NCBI RefSeq assembly: GCF_000219625.1
Contig: NC_018218.1
Coordinates: forward strand, 2,542,001-2,606,000
Length of the DNA: 64,000 nucleotides
DNA from: Zymoseptoria tritici IPO323
Taxonomy: Eukaryota > Ascomycota > Dothideomycetes > Mycosphaerellales > Mycosphaerellaceae
Direction: 5' to 3'
The notes below the pieces were generated by a model. It saw only the letters and a program-made list of their open reading frames with translations, did no database searches and was not told the DNA's origin. The translations under genes and the position numbers were made by a program. Shown here in pieces: positions 31,476-42,747 of this stretch. Position 1 is the stretch's first letter, and each line of letters begins with the position of its first letter.

Positions 31476-31968
31476 TTTTGTCGATGTTGGGTTTGGGAGT
31501 CTCTTTTTGTGTTTTTTTCTGGTTAATGGTGCTTGTTCTTGCTGGAGGCGCTGATCGAGCTGGGTTGAAGTCTTCTATAAAAGTCTGAGAATGAAGGAAA
31601 AAGCTTGTGTCTGGTTGTTATTAGTGCCTTGATATGGAGAAGCATGTGAAAATGCAATGTCGAAGTGAAGGCAGTCAGGTCTTTCGCATGACTCGTGTCG
31701 GGGGTCAAGCTACCGAGTGGACGGATCTTGGTGGGGCGCGGTGAAGTGAATCGCGGAACCTCACGTTGAACATTGTTGACAAGTTCGAAACACGTTTGGT
31801 CCTTGTTGATACATCACTCTCCTTTCCTTGACCCGAATCTCAACCTCTTCCGCTCCGATCGCTGTCTCCAGTATCACCGAACACCCATCTGATACACTCA
31901 TTGCGACCGATTTGACATTCGGGCACCACACAACGCTGCCGCCTACCTCCACTCCAACAACACAAACC
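31476..31968. other. Divergent promoter region, RPC11 and ankyrin gene
   Basis: About 490 bp shared by two divergent genes; no further gene. The ankyrin-side leader is C/A-rich. Confidence 0.5.
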
Positions 31969-32561
31969 ATGTCCTCCACCGACGACGGCGCCTCGCCCAA
32001 AGAACAACTCATCGAAGCTTCCCGCCGCAATAACCCCAGCCTGCTCAACACCCTGCTCTCCTCCCCACCTCTCTCCTCCTCCGCCTCCCAAATCGCAACG
32101 TTCCTCAACACCACCACCGACGCCCTCGGTGCTTCCGCCCTACACGTCGCCGCGCGCTACGGCGCCTATGATGTCCTAGACGTCATCCTCGATCAAGAAG
32201 GAGTAGAAATTGACGGACATGAGAAGAGAGAAGGGGATACGGCGTTGCACTGTGCTGTGAGGTTTTGTAATTCCCTGGCGGTGGGTGATGAGGAGGGGAG
32301 AGCGGTGGTGGATATTTTGATTGATGCGGGATGTGATCCCAGGTGAGTCTTGCAAGAGTGGTCCATATGGTGGCATGCTGATTGGAATGCAGGATACGGA
32401 ATAACCACAAACTCAAGCCGGCGGACTTGGTCGATCCGAGGAATACGGAGTTGAGGAAAGCGCTGCAGCAAGCGGAGATTCTGGCAGCGGCGAGTGCGGA
32501 CGCGGTAGTGGAGGACGACGAGGATGATGTGCGGGATGGACCGGGAAGCGAGAGTGATTGA
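31969..32561 (+). CDS. Small ankyrin-repeat protein
   Basis: Two exons: 31969-32342 and 32393-32561, 180 residues. The start ATG follows a C/A-rich leader; the frame is open upstream without another conserved start. Ankyrin repeats are visible as LGASALHVAARYGAYDVLDV, GDTALHCAVRFCNSL, VVDILIDAGCDPRIRNNHKL and KPADLVDPRN, with an acidic tail ending SESD. Similar single-domain ankyrin proteins occur widely in fungi (for example yeast YGL242C-like), with no firm function. It probably acts as a protein-protein adaptor. Confidence 0.85.
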
Positions 32562-33262
32562 AGGAGAGAGCGTGGAGGATTGTGATTGAGAAGCATGATA
32601 CAAACAGCGGGAGAGGATGGAGACCATAGATGATCAACAACAGCGTCGAGACATATCAGTGCAGTGGAGATGGCATACAGCATGACAGTTCAGCTCCTGG
32701 GTGGAATTGGGAATGCAACGCTCACGGAATGGGCCGCCGTGCTGTCTGTCGAGCAATGCCATGATATGGGACGCACGATGTCAAGGTATTGCGCCTTGGC
32801 TCAACGCCCGCAGGCTCCACGCAGGCATTCGGACCATACGACAACAGACACTCGAAGGAAAGGCAGGTTCAGAACGAATCCGCAGTGCAGAGCCTCGAAT
32901 GATCTGTTGTTGTCCAGGCACTATACAGATATATTAACGACGCCTTTGCCCAAGGCCGTCGATCGACGGTTGATCTTTCCGCCGTCTTTTGTCATTGCCA
33001 TATCCTCCACATCGACATCTCAACATGCCTCCAAGATCCATCCTCCAAAGATCGCTGAGACATCGAGCCACGAATCTCGGTAGCTGTGATGGAATCCTCC
33101 CATATGCACGAAGAGAAGTGTGTGTAAAGGAGAGAAGTTCTCCAGCCGTCAGTCATCATATCATCATCTAGACATGACGCGACGCGCTGAACAGAGAAAA
33201 ACAGGGTATCAACGTATCCAGAACAGAAAAGGAAAACTGCGTAACGTGGGTATCGCGGCGAT
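32562..33262. other. Convergent intergenic region
   Basis: About 700 bp between converging genes. Contains a 14-bp perfect palindrome (ccgtcgatcgacgg) at 32956-32969. No gene recognised. Confidence 0.5.
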
Positions 33263-35007
33263 TCACATCTCCTCAGTAAACCGGCTCTCACGATTGGGAT
33301 CAAGAAGACTCGAAGGCGTGCCATTCCGAACGACAAGACCTGGCGTGTAGGGATGTTGTTGAGGAGAAGAGGGACCGGCGCTCCCCGCGGGAGACATGGT
33401 ATATGGTCCGCCTGAGTGAAGTTTCGGCGTCCGCTGAGGACCGGGTGACAAGGTCATCATATCGTGAGAATTGGTGCGTATGGGTGCGATGTCCCCTGGA
33501 GGTGATTCGCCATCTACACCGTAGTAGCCGGAGTTGTCCTGATACCAAGATGCGCTGCTCCCGTCGCGATCCGTTACGCTCTCTTCTGTGAGAGGCATGC
33601 CTGGTGGTGGCGGTCTGCTCATGCCGCCGCTATAAGCGGATGGGAGTTTTCGTCCTGACACTCGAGTGAATCCTCGCTCGGACTGCTCAGAGGATTCGTT
33701 CGCGGACTGTGACCGATGCCGTAATAAGCCTGCGGCAGCAAATGGCATCATGCCAGCTCTCTCGGCCATTCCAGGACCACGAGATTCATCACCTTCGTCG
33801 GCGCCGTCGGCACCAATTTGCTGGCCTGAGCCTGCTGGTAATGCTCGGTGAGCCGTCGCGCCCTTTCTTCGGTACCATCGCATGGCAAGCATAGCAATGA
33901 GGACCACGACGGCGAGTCCAGCTGCACCGCCCACCACACCACCGGCGATGGTGCCGGCAGGTGGGCTGCTGCTGCCGGGGGAGCCTGAGTCGGAAAGAGT
34001 CGGGCTTGATGATGGTGCGGCGGCTGCGGGAGTGGCACCACCGCCGGGAACGTACGCGTAAGATGTGAGGGTCTGAATGGCCGGTACTGTGTAGACCTCG
34101 CCATCGACGGTGGTGACATAGGCCGTATTAGATCGCATGAAGCTCGATACATCGCCGTCGGAGAGTGTGGCCACAAAGACTGACGTTCCTATCGATGTTC
34201 GTTGTGGTCCTCTGGACGTTTCTGGGGCCCGTGTGATGCTGCTTTGTGAAGAGGAGCTTTCTGAAGAGGTGCTTTGTGAAGAGGAGCTTTGTGAAGAGGT
34301 GCTTTGTGAAGAGGTGGAGCCGCTGCCTGGAGCTTGCATTAGTATCTCGCGTTCACAGGCGATTCCAATCACTTACTCGACGTTGTGGTGGCGGTGGCAT
34401 TTCGTGACGGGCTGGAGGTCAAAGCGGGCAGGCTGCTTGAGGATGTCGGCGGTGGACTGGTGGTGCTGTTGGTTGTGCTGTTGGTCGTGCTAGATGGCAC
34501 TTCTACGCTGCTGCTGGTGCTGCTAGCGGGGTCTGAAGACGTTGAGGGAGGCGCGTCAGTGGTTGACGTGTCGATACTCGAAGAAGGTATCGCGCTGCTC
34601 GGGTCCAGAATCGCAGAGGTGACTCCACCGACGATGGAGGTCACCCCATCAACAAGAGAGGTGACTCCACCAACGATGCTGGAGACGGGTATCGACACGT
34701 CCACACCCACGGACGCAGATACAACGGGCGCATCTGTGACAACGCTGGCGACGCCGCTGGCAACCCCGCTGGCAACCCCACCCACCGCCCCTTCTGCTGC
34801 AGACAAAACTGATCCAGCGTCCTGCCGCGGCACCAAGACCTGGAAGTCTGCGTTGGCCATTGGCGGCCTGGCGACACCTTCCAATGCCTTTGCTTCGTAC
34901 GCGGGCGTACTTGAAGCTCCCAGATGTTTTATTCTGTCCTTCTCCTGCGATGGAGAGCCATGCAGCCTCCGGCGCTTGGGTGGAGGTGGAGCCATGGCTG
35001 CGTCCAT
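33263..35007 (-). CDS. Ser/Thr-rich single-pass membrane protein (surface-sensor-like), uncharacterised
   Basis: Two exons inferred, 34377-35007 and 33263-34326, 564 residues. The intron has a GTAAGT donor and a tactaat branch. The first two-thirds are Ser/Thr/Ala/Val-rich with tandem motifs: GVASGVASGVAS, repeated SIVGGVTSLVDGVTS, poly-Ser/Thr stretches, then STSSQSTSSQSSSSQS. A single transmembrane segment follows (IAGGVVGGAAGLAVVVLIAML), then basic RWYRRKG and a cytoplasmic tail rich in Pro, Ser and Gly. This resembles WSC/Mid2-type wall sensors, but without a WSC cysteine domain. Oddly, no signal peptide is visible from the available ATGs (35007, 34995), and the N-terminus PPPPKRRRLHG looks like a nuclear localisation signal. 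A missed upstream exon or a later start is possible. Confidence 0.65.
34248..34318. repeat. Degenerate 15-bp-spaced tandem repeats encoding Ser/Gln-rich segment
   Basis: Variants of tttgtgaagaggagc/tttgtgaagaggtgc repeat through about 70 bp, coding on the minus strand for repeated Ser-Ser-Gln units next to the intron of the membrane-protein gene. Such repeats vary in length in fungal surface proteins. Confidence 0.75.
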
Positions 35008-36779
35008 ACCATTCGACTCCTTGTGCTGTAATATCCAACTCTTCGCTTTCAATGTATTTCTGGATGATAGAGGGCCTCGGATAATTCAGAAGCGCGACAG
35101 CGGGTGTATCGTCGATGCTCGTATGCGTGATATGCGTGACCTCTCGCAGTAGCTGTGCCGGTTTATTGCAACAGCGAAAGGAGGGCAAAATATTGGCGAA
35201 TCGGTTTCCAGGAGAAGCGAGTGTACACCGGACCAGAGGCCGGCAGATGGATATGGAGAGGGTGTGTGATTATTCGAGAAGTCGTTGATGAAGAGTGTGT
35301 CGACTCATGGATGGACAGACGACGTCGTGGGCGGGCGTGGTATCGAAAAGACGGGATCGTCCAAGCCGAGAGGATCTGGCTATTGGTACGAAGTACACTA
35401 GACTGACGCTGCAATCTGGAACGCCGAGTTTCCCGATTTGGGCACAACAGTTGAAACTCTACTCCTTCAGGCGTTCGTCGTGTTCATCGGATTGTCGTGG
35501 AGTGGTAGCAGTAGGCAGGTCGATGGTGATGAGGCTGTCGATGTTGTTTGGCGTAGATACGATCGTCTCGAAGGAATGGCGGCAGCGCCGGCGAAGCTCG
35601 AAGGAGACGGACGGCACAGTGGTAATGCAAGCGAGGTCAAGGTAGCGACAGACGGGCGGAGTGACCAGCACGCGGTGGAGTGAGTTGTATGTACGAGTCG
35701 GTGGCACTGCCAAACGCTCACGGCGATACCGTATATTGATTGAATGATTGATGAGGTTGGTGTGAGGTCGTGGGCGAAGGAGAGAGATGTCGCTCTCACC
35801 CTTGTGAAGAAAGAGACAGGGCCCAGAGACGAGACGAGATTGGAGCCGGACCTTCCTGGACACTTTCTTCCAGAATCCTAGAATAGCAGGGCATTCTCCA
35901 ACTCGACAGGCATCCAAGCATGCACGTTCTCTGCACCTGCTTTCTTGGCAATAAACATGAAAGGACTTTGTCCTGCAGCGGATATCCCTGTCTTTGTCCG
36001 TCGCGTACACAAATGAGACTGTTCGAGAATTCTCGTACTGGAGGATGTTGTGAATGAAAGACCGACCAGCGATGCAATGTTACTATCAACGATTGCCATG
36101 AAGTATACCGTCGAGCTACCGATTGTGAAGTGAAGAGTCTTGGCCCATGGAATCCTCAATGGCAGTCAATACACTTTACCCGGCCCGCTGTGAAGTCAAC
36201 GAATCTCTTCCTTTGAAGCACTTTGTCAGAAGGCCCGACGTCACACCAGTGACACCACACATGTACGGTTGGAGTCCCATACAACGATCGCTGCCACCTG
36301 TCAACTGCCATCTCTCCAACCCTACACGGCTCACATCATTCGACGACATCTGCCCGCCAAGTCCTTGAACCAGAACATCGACCCCCAAGCAAGGACAATT
36401 ATCCGCTGCTTCCTGTGCAATCTCACCAAGAGCGTGCCGGATAATCGGCCACTGTCTCGAGCTTTCAACCGCCCAAAGCGTGAGTCCGTAAGATTTCATG
36501 TGCAACGACAACTGCCGCTGCCCGATAGCTGTCCTACGATGCAAGTGCAGTGCAGATCTGTCGTGCAGTGTTGGCATTGGATGGATGGATGAGTCGTGTG
36601 TTTCGATAGACCCGGTGGCACAGCATGCACAGGTGCACACGCTTGCGCAATTGCAAGCTTGATTACACTAGATCCTACGACCCGTCACCCAAGACAGACC
36701 AGAATTCGCAACAATCCAAGAACAACAATCCGTCGCAGTAATCCAAGGTCAAAACGACACTTCCCCTCCTACTCCATCA
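35008..36779. other. Long intergenic region between two minus-strand genes
   Basis: About 1.8 kb. Several medium ORFs occur on both strands (for example minus 35459-36010 and 36176-36640), but none has a recognisable domain or convincing splicing. An unannotated exon of the membrane protein or a non-coding RNA could hide here. Confidence 0.45.
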
Positions 36780-39266
36780 TCAAATCCAGCCACCCTCCAC
36801 CGCCTCTCTCTCTCGGTCTTTCCTCCGCCTCTGCTCCCACCACCCCATTCCCCTTTCCTTCAACCCTCCACTCGCCTTCCTCCTCACAGCCTTGAACTCA
36901 AACCGACTGCGATCCAATTTATCCCTCAAACTCATCGCCGTCGCGGAGCGCTCACTCGGTGGCGCATCCAGGCTCAACTTCCGAGATGTCGCAGTCAGGC
37001 CAAGTGTATGCGGAGCAATCTGATACTCATGTAAAGGAGCACGATGAATGAGCGGCTTGATGTTCTCGCGATGATTGCGGAGATGCTTGCTGCGGATGGA
37101 GTCGGAGCTGCCCATTCTTCGAAGCCGGTCACGAAAGCTGTCTGCGTCGGCGGCGGTGGCAGGTCGTGGAGGAGTATGGTAGGACATTGCGCCGAGGATG
37201 CCGAGGGTTTCGGTGCTCTTGCTAGTGAATTTGAGGGTCGCTAGGCTGAGATTGCTGGCGGCTTTCTTGATGGTTGTGTTGGGGAGAAGCGGAGGATGAG
37301 GAGCTTGCTTGCGAGGAGAGCAGTCGATGATGTTCCGGAGGTCGTCAATGTCGGCTTTGAGCTCCCGCTGTCGCTCCAGGGACTGAAGCCGAGGAGCTGC
37401 GAACGCTCGGCCTTGAGCGTAGGACGGCTGTTTGCGGAGATCGGGCACTCGCGCTGGAGACGAGACGGATCGTTGCCTGCCATGTCGATTCACGCTTCTC
37501 TTCGACCGTGTGCGACTGATTTGACGATGACTTCGCTTCTCCTCGATAGCTGCGGCAACTTGCGCTACAGAGTTGGGTACCACGTCGAGAGAGTTGATGT
37601 GGATGAGAATGATGGGTAGCTGTATCGACACAACCTTCGAGTTCGATAACGACGCCGTCACGTTGAGGAAGTACCGCACTTCGAAGTACTTACCGCAGCG
37701 CACTGTAGCATGACCACGAGGCAACTCCAGCTCACAGGTCCGCGTGTCCGAGGTGTGAGGCTCGACTCCGTTCCAGCCACCTGCACCTGCCTTGCAGATA
37801 GACCTCGTCAAGATGGTCTGCTCGTTGCTTTCAAATATGCGAGCCTGACTTGCAGATTTCTCCATCGTTGCGGCTGCCGCGTGCTTGTAGCAGAGTATGT
37901 CCCGCTCAAGAGACAGCTCAAGCTTTCTGACCGGCTTCCGGCATTTATTGGAGATGTGTACGTCGACAAAAATGCTGCTGCCGCTCACCCATACTTGCCG
38001 GTGGAGCCCTGCTGTGACTTTCAAGCTTTCCTGTCCGGTGAGTCGCGAAAGATATAGTTCATCCGCAGCCGTAAGCGGACTCGGAAGGGATGTGAGTGCT
38101 TTCTCGGGGTCGTAAGTCGGAAGAACGTATACGTCCTGAGATGTTCTGACGCGATAGTGTTTTCCCGCGTCGCGCACTAGTGCAGTGACGGACAGCAGAA
38201 AGCGAATGGTGGCATGCTTGGATTGAAACGGCGGAGGGCCCGTGTCCAGCGGTAGACTGATCATGAATGGGAGCGCGGAGCAAGATGGAGCCATTGACCA
38301 GAATTTGTCGTCCGCAAACAATGGATTCTCCGGCTGGACCATCCTTGCGGGAGGCGGGTGACTTGCATCGATGAGCTCCGTGCCCAAGGCAAGAAACGTC
38401 GATCTTCGGTTCGATCCCATCTCCTCAAAGCCGATCAGATCCACAGAGATGGCACCAATGCTGAGAGACCGACGATGTCTCACCCGCTCATTGTCGTCCA
38501 CTGTAATTCGAACATATCCTTCCACACTCCCGCCGCCGACGAAAACGGGTGCCGAGATCTGAAGTTCCAATTTGATTCGCGGATGCTTGAATGTCGGATA
38601 CTCAACAACATCCGATGGATATAGAGCCCGAACATGAGTCTGCGATGGGATCCTACGAGCCATGTCCGATGTGATTGGGTCTAGCCTCAGTCCTGCCTCT
38701 TTCACTGGTGATTCCGCGCCTCCGCGATTGGGTATAGAGCATCCATATCGAGGAGGCGGTACCAAGTGCGATTCTTGCAAGGGACGATTCGAAGTTCTGC
38801 TAGTCGTCGCTCGTGGGGCACGTTTTCCATGAGTCTGCGAAGAGGACCGTTGTGGCACGCTCGATTGTGGTATGCTGTAGAAGCTGACCTGCTCTGGTGT
38901 GCTGCTGTATGACGATGAACTTGTCTCCTGAAGACAGAGCGCCTGATGGGTCGTCTTTGCGGCATGATTTGATGTCTTCAATGAGTTGGCGCGCCAAAGG
39001 GAGCGATCGCGCGACTTGGAATGTGCTCGTGATAGGCTTCGTCGATGTCGGAATCGTGCGCTGGACTGTCGCATCAAGTTGTCCATCAGACTTGGCTCAC
39101 TCAACTCGCGTATGTCGGACAATGGGCGTGGGGCGTTGGAAGTCCACTGGAAGGGACCGAGAGTGGCTTGGTGATCCTTGGACGGCGGAGGTGGTGGAGG
39201 TGGAGGCGGAGGAGGCAGAATTGGCAAAGGTTTCGATATCTCCAGTCGTTGTGATCGACTGTCCAT
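36780..39266 (-). CDS. Arrestin-fold trafficking adaptor (alpha-arrestin-like)
   Basis: 828 residues, no intron; ATG at 39266 in a gcgccATGg context. The first about 215 residues are disordered, with a poly-proline run near the start, Arg/Ser-rich segments and a PPRY motif (about residues 171-174) that fits the PPxY consensus for Rsp5/NEDD4 WW domains. The arrestin N-domain starts near KLELQISAPVFVGGGSVEGY and includes ISVDLIGFEE. The C-domain follows (VTAGLHRQVWVSGSSIFVDV, FEVRYFLNVTASL, VSIQLPIILIHINSLDVVPN). Such proteins recruit Rsp5 to permeases for ubiquitination and endocytosis. The C-terminal tail is basic. The cargo is unknown. Confidence 0.85.
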   Translation of the reverse strand: MDSRSQRLEISKPLPILPPPPPPPPPPPSKDHQATLGPFQWTSNAPRPLSDIRELSEPSLMDNLMRQSSARFRHRRSLSRAHSKSRDRSLWRANSLKTSNHAAKTTHQALCLQETSSSSYSSTPEQVSFYSIPQSSVPQRSSSQTHGKRAPRATTSRTSNRPLQESHLVPPPRYGCSIPNRGGAESPVKEAGLRLDPITSDMARRIPSQTHVRALYPSDVVEYPTFKHPRIKLELQISAPVFVGGGSVEGYVRITVDDNERVRHRRSLSIGAISVDLIGFEEMGSNRRSTFLALGTELIDASHPPPARMVQPENPLFADDKFWSMAPSCSALPFMISLPLDTGPPPFQSKHATIRFLLSVTALVRDAGKHYRVRTSQDVYVLPTYDPEKALTSLPSPLTAADELYLSRLTGQESLKVTAGLHRQVWVSGSSIFVDVHISNKCRKPVRKLELSLERDILCYKHAAAATMEKSASQARIFESNEQTILTRSICKAGAGGWNGVEPHTSDTRTCELELPRGHATVRCGKYFEVRYFLNVTASLSNSKVVSIQLPIILIHINSLDVVPNSVAQVAAAIEEKRSHRQISRTRSKRSVNRHGRQRSVSSPARVPDLRKQPSYAQGRAFAAPRLQSLERQRELKADIDDLRNIIDCSPRKQAPHPPLLPNTTIKKAASNLSLATLKFTSKSTETLGILGAMSYHTPPRPATAADADSFRDRLRRMGSSDSIRSKHLRNHRENIKPLIHRAPLHEYQIAPHTLGLTATSRKLSLDAPPSERSATAMSLRDKLDRSRFEFKAVRRKASGGLKERGMGWWEQRRRKDREREAVEGGWI

Positions 39267-40623
39267 GGCGCTCGTCAAGTTGCGAGTTCCAAGACCCGCA
39301 CTCGAGCAGGGTCCGGTTCGAAGGTCTCCATCTTGTGAGATGCGCTATTGAGCAAAAGGCGCAGCACATCTCGGTAGCGGCCATGTCGATGTTGACTCCA
39401 GGCCGAAGGAAGCCACAACTTCGGGTTGATGAGAAGTAGCAATGAAAGGGCCATGGCTCCTTACCTGAGGAGTTTCCCGTGTGTTCTTTTCGGCAACAGT
39501 GGCTAGTATCTGCCCCGCCTACGTATTCGCCGACTGTCCGCATCTTACGCCATGTCCTCTCGCCGTCCTAACGATGAGGACGAACTGTTCTGACGAGTCA
39601 GCCAGGACGGATCACACCTGAGGCGATCCAGGTACTCCTTCAGTCAAGGGTCAGCTGGTTTCGTTCATCGGAAAAGACGACATGATCTTGCTCAAGTGAC
39701 AGTGGAGAAGAGGATAACAGGCCATTTCCTTGCAGACAAGTACCTGTTGACGCAGGCAGGCGAGGATCCTCGCAATTGACGAGGAAATTCATCCATGCCA
39801 ACGATAATTGCGGCGATGTGCTTCAGCTTGTACAAGACGTCTCTGTGGTGAGTCTCACTTGCATACCGATGATCCACAGTGTGCGTATTGGTTGTCGGTC
39901 TGGGGAAGAAGGACACGGAACGGAGATGCAACTTCACCAGGGTGGACCTACCCCAGCCGTGCTAGCGGGCCGTCGAAAGCGAGCCAATGAAATAAGGTAG
40001 TCGGCCACGTCCGCGATCGAACCTTGTCTGCCACGCGCTCGCTGCCCGCATCTTTCACCATCTCGTGTTGAGCCGATCAATCCCGACCGTGGTGAGAGCT
40101 GCCCTGCCATGCCCACTCTTCTCACGACGATTCCGGTCTGAGAAGAAGACGGGATGAACACAGCGTCGATGACAAGCAAATCCAGCATTCGCTCAGTCGT
40201 GTTCATACGCCCAAGCTGATTGATGTCTGCGTGGAAATGAGAGCAGAAATTTCATCGCACCCTCAGGGCAGCGAAGAATTCTTCTCCTTCCTTCCTTCTG
40301 CCTATAGCCGGCGTTCCAACCTGTGACCTTTGACCGCACCGTAACTTTGTACCTTGGCTGTTGGTTCCGCTCTGGTTCCTGCTCTGTCCGCGTGATCTGC
40401 CCGCGCCGGTTCTGCAATTTCTCAACCTCTTACCTCACCTCTTCTCTTCCTTATCTCTGAAGCTGAAATTAATTACCAAATTCGCTCGTTGCCTCTATTC
40501 TCCTCCCCTTCGCTACCAGTCACAATTCTCCATCTCTCACGGACGGGCCCGCTTCTCTGGGTGCTATCTCTAGCGCCTGTCCGATAGCCACTCTAACTGG
40601 CTTCGGGCACTGCGTACCTGCAG
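39267..40623. other. Divergent promoter region, arrestin-like and bZIP genes
   Basis: About 1.36 kb with no conserved ORF. The 500 bp before the bZIP ATG are pyrimidine-rich, as expected for a long leader of a transcription-factor gene. Confidence 0.5.
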
Positions 40624-42176
40624 ATGGGCGATAACAATCAGATCGCTGCCGCCAGTATGGCAGCGCCCTCCAAGATCGAGTCCCTGCCGGACGGAACCCC
40701 TAGCTCTATCGAATCAACTCCCGAACCAGACGGCGACGCCGAGCCTTCGCAGGAGCCGGTTCAACCTCAGAAGCGCAAGGGTGGACGAAAGCCGGTAAGC
40801 TGTTCCGCACGTCTTCGCTTTTGTTGATGAGCGACATGTTGTCAGCCGACGCTGGAGATCGTGCAACTTTATCGCTAACCTTGTCGGCCGTTGCAGATCT
40901 ATGCGACGTCGGAAGAGCGAAAGCAACGCAATCGGCAGGCTCAGGCCGCGTTTAGAGAACGTCGCACCGAGTATATAAAACAGCTCGAAGCAACGATCAA
41001 GCAGAATGAGGACTCGCTCGCCAGTCTGCAGCAAAGCCACAGGACGGCGGCCGACGAGTGCCTCATGCTGAGGTACAAGAACTCGTTGCTCGAACGGATC
41101 CTACTGGAGAAAGGTGAGAGTCACGAAGTGATTGTCAATGTGGACCCGTCGACTGATCTCTATGTCTAGGCATCGACGTGCAAGCAGAGTTGCAGATGAA
41201 GACTTCGAGTCCAGTACTGGGTCCTGGCTTCATGACCCACACCGGCCTTGCTCCTGTGCAGCAACCTCCACTTCAACGGACCGCGCTGCAGAGACAGCAA
41301 GCTCGACGATCTGCAGGCCAACCACACCTGCCCAAGCTCGCACCAGGACAGTCGAACACTGACATGAACTTATCAAAGACCTCGCCGCACGCCCATCCGA
41401 CTCCCTCGTCTCACGCGTCCTCTCCATCTCAGATGTCGACCAGGTCACCAATGGTAATGCAACAAGGTGGAACTGCCTCGCCCACGTCCGGTCAATCGCA
41501 AGCACAGCAGTTCCACAACTTTGCTCGCTCGTCCCAGCAGCAGCATCCTAATCACAGCCTTTACCAAGCTCCACAGCACGCTATCAATGGCCAAAGACAA
41601 GTGCAGCGACCTGCGCCTTCTCCGGTGTTTACCAACAGCTCCAGCGGCACGAATCCTCACAGCATGGGACAACCCATGCATGTTGGCAATAACGGCGGAA
41701 ATGTGTCGCAATCTGCGTCGGCATTCTACCCAAGCCCCTTCCAAAAGCACTTTGAGCAGCTCGGTGAGGCAAACCCTGTACTGCCGATCAAGCTTTAATC
41801 GTTCCACGCTGACGTGTTGGTTCAGACCAAGATTACGATGCTCAGCAATCGCAGCCAATGCTCGAAGACCTCGAACCTGAAGAAGTCAACGGCACCGTTC
41901 GATCACCTGTTCTGCATGGCGCATATCCGCCTCAGTTCGACCATGCTCACTACCAGCAAGCACAAGGGATGCAGGCTCCGCCGGCGAGTATACCGATCGC
42001 TACTGGCGGCAACTTTGTTGCAGATTCTGGGAATTCTGTAATGGATGCCGATCCTTTCGGTCTCAGCGCAAGCATGTAAGTGGTATTCGACCATGCTGGC
42101 ATAGAAAGCTCTGTTGACGCTTTCGAACAGGCACTATCCCACAGGCTATGCGTTTGATCAACACGTGCGGCATTGA
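40624..42176 (+). CDS. kapC: bZIP transcription factor, KapC/AP-1-like
   Basis: Five exons inferred: 40624-40794, 40897-41113, 41170-41763, 41826-42075 and 42131-42176, 425 residues. The basic region and zipper are unmistakable: KRKGGRKP, IYATSEERKQRNRQAQAAFR, ERRTEYIKQLEATI, then ADECLMLRYKNSLLERILLE, leading into GIDVQAEL. This matches the fungal KapC group, and introns 1 and 2 flank the bZIP exon as expected. The rest is Gln/Pro/Ser-rich. Two introns matter for the product. Reading through intron 3 ends the protein after EANPVLPIKL, and reading through intron 4 stops one codon past Met. Splicing intron 4 instead adds a conserved-looking HYPTGYAFDQHVRH tail. Target genes are not known from sequence. 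Confidence 0.9.
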
Positions 42177-42747
42177 TCGTGAATGAGTATCATGATGGCA
42201 AGAAGACTTTCAATGTGGCAGCGACAGTACCGCTCTTGCACGTGCGGGCTACGATGAGATTAGCTCCCCAAAAAAGTGATTTTTCAAGAAGCGTTTGAGC
42301 GTGGTTTGCATTGCGATGGGTTCAAAAAGCTATCTTCGAGGGAGTACAGACCCCGAGGGACGGTTGTTTATAATCACACCAAGGCGATGTTGGAAGTTTG
42401 AACGAATGTTCGACGACTATTTTTATGCTGCAAGGAGTGGAAAGCCATGCGCAGACATTGTACATAGCACAGCAACGACATGGCACAGACAAGATATCGT
42501 TGCTCTCCCTCCTTGCTCTCACTGTGCAAGGATCACTACGTTTTGTTTCTCTCTCAAAACCATCATCTGTTCATATTCCCGAGACGTTCCTTCCAGCTCA
42601 CGGGTAAAGCCGTTCCTGCCGATTTGCGCCAAGGCCCAGACGATTTCGCAAGTGTGCATCCTCGCCGCGCGAAGCTCGACGTTCCGACATCCACCTTTAG
42701 CCATTACCAGGGCAGAATGGGTCGCAGCTCATAAAACAATTGACAAA
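42177..42747. other. Intergenic, bZIP gene to Stm1-like gene
   Basis: About 570 bp; no conserved ORF. Promoter and leader of the Stm1-like gene. Confidence 0.5.

Noticed and set aside
35438..35683. 81-codon plus-strand ORF with a hydrophobic start
   Set aside because: Hydrophobic segment is weak as a signal peptide and the rest has no cysteines or motif; antisense to other ORFs of equal length.
35459..36010. 183-codon minus-strand ORF in the gap upstream of the membrane protein
   Set aside because: No domain, overlaps other ORFs in several frames; no conserved pattern visible.
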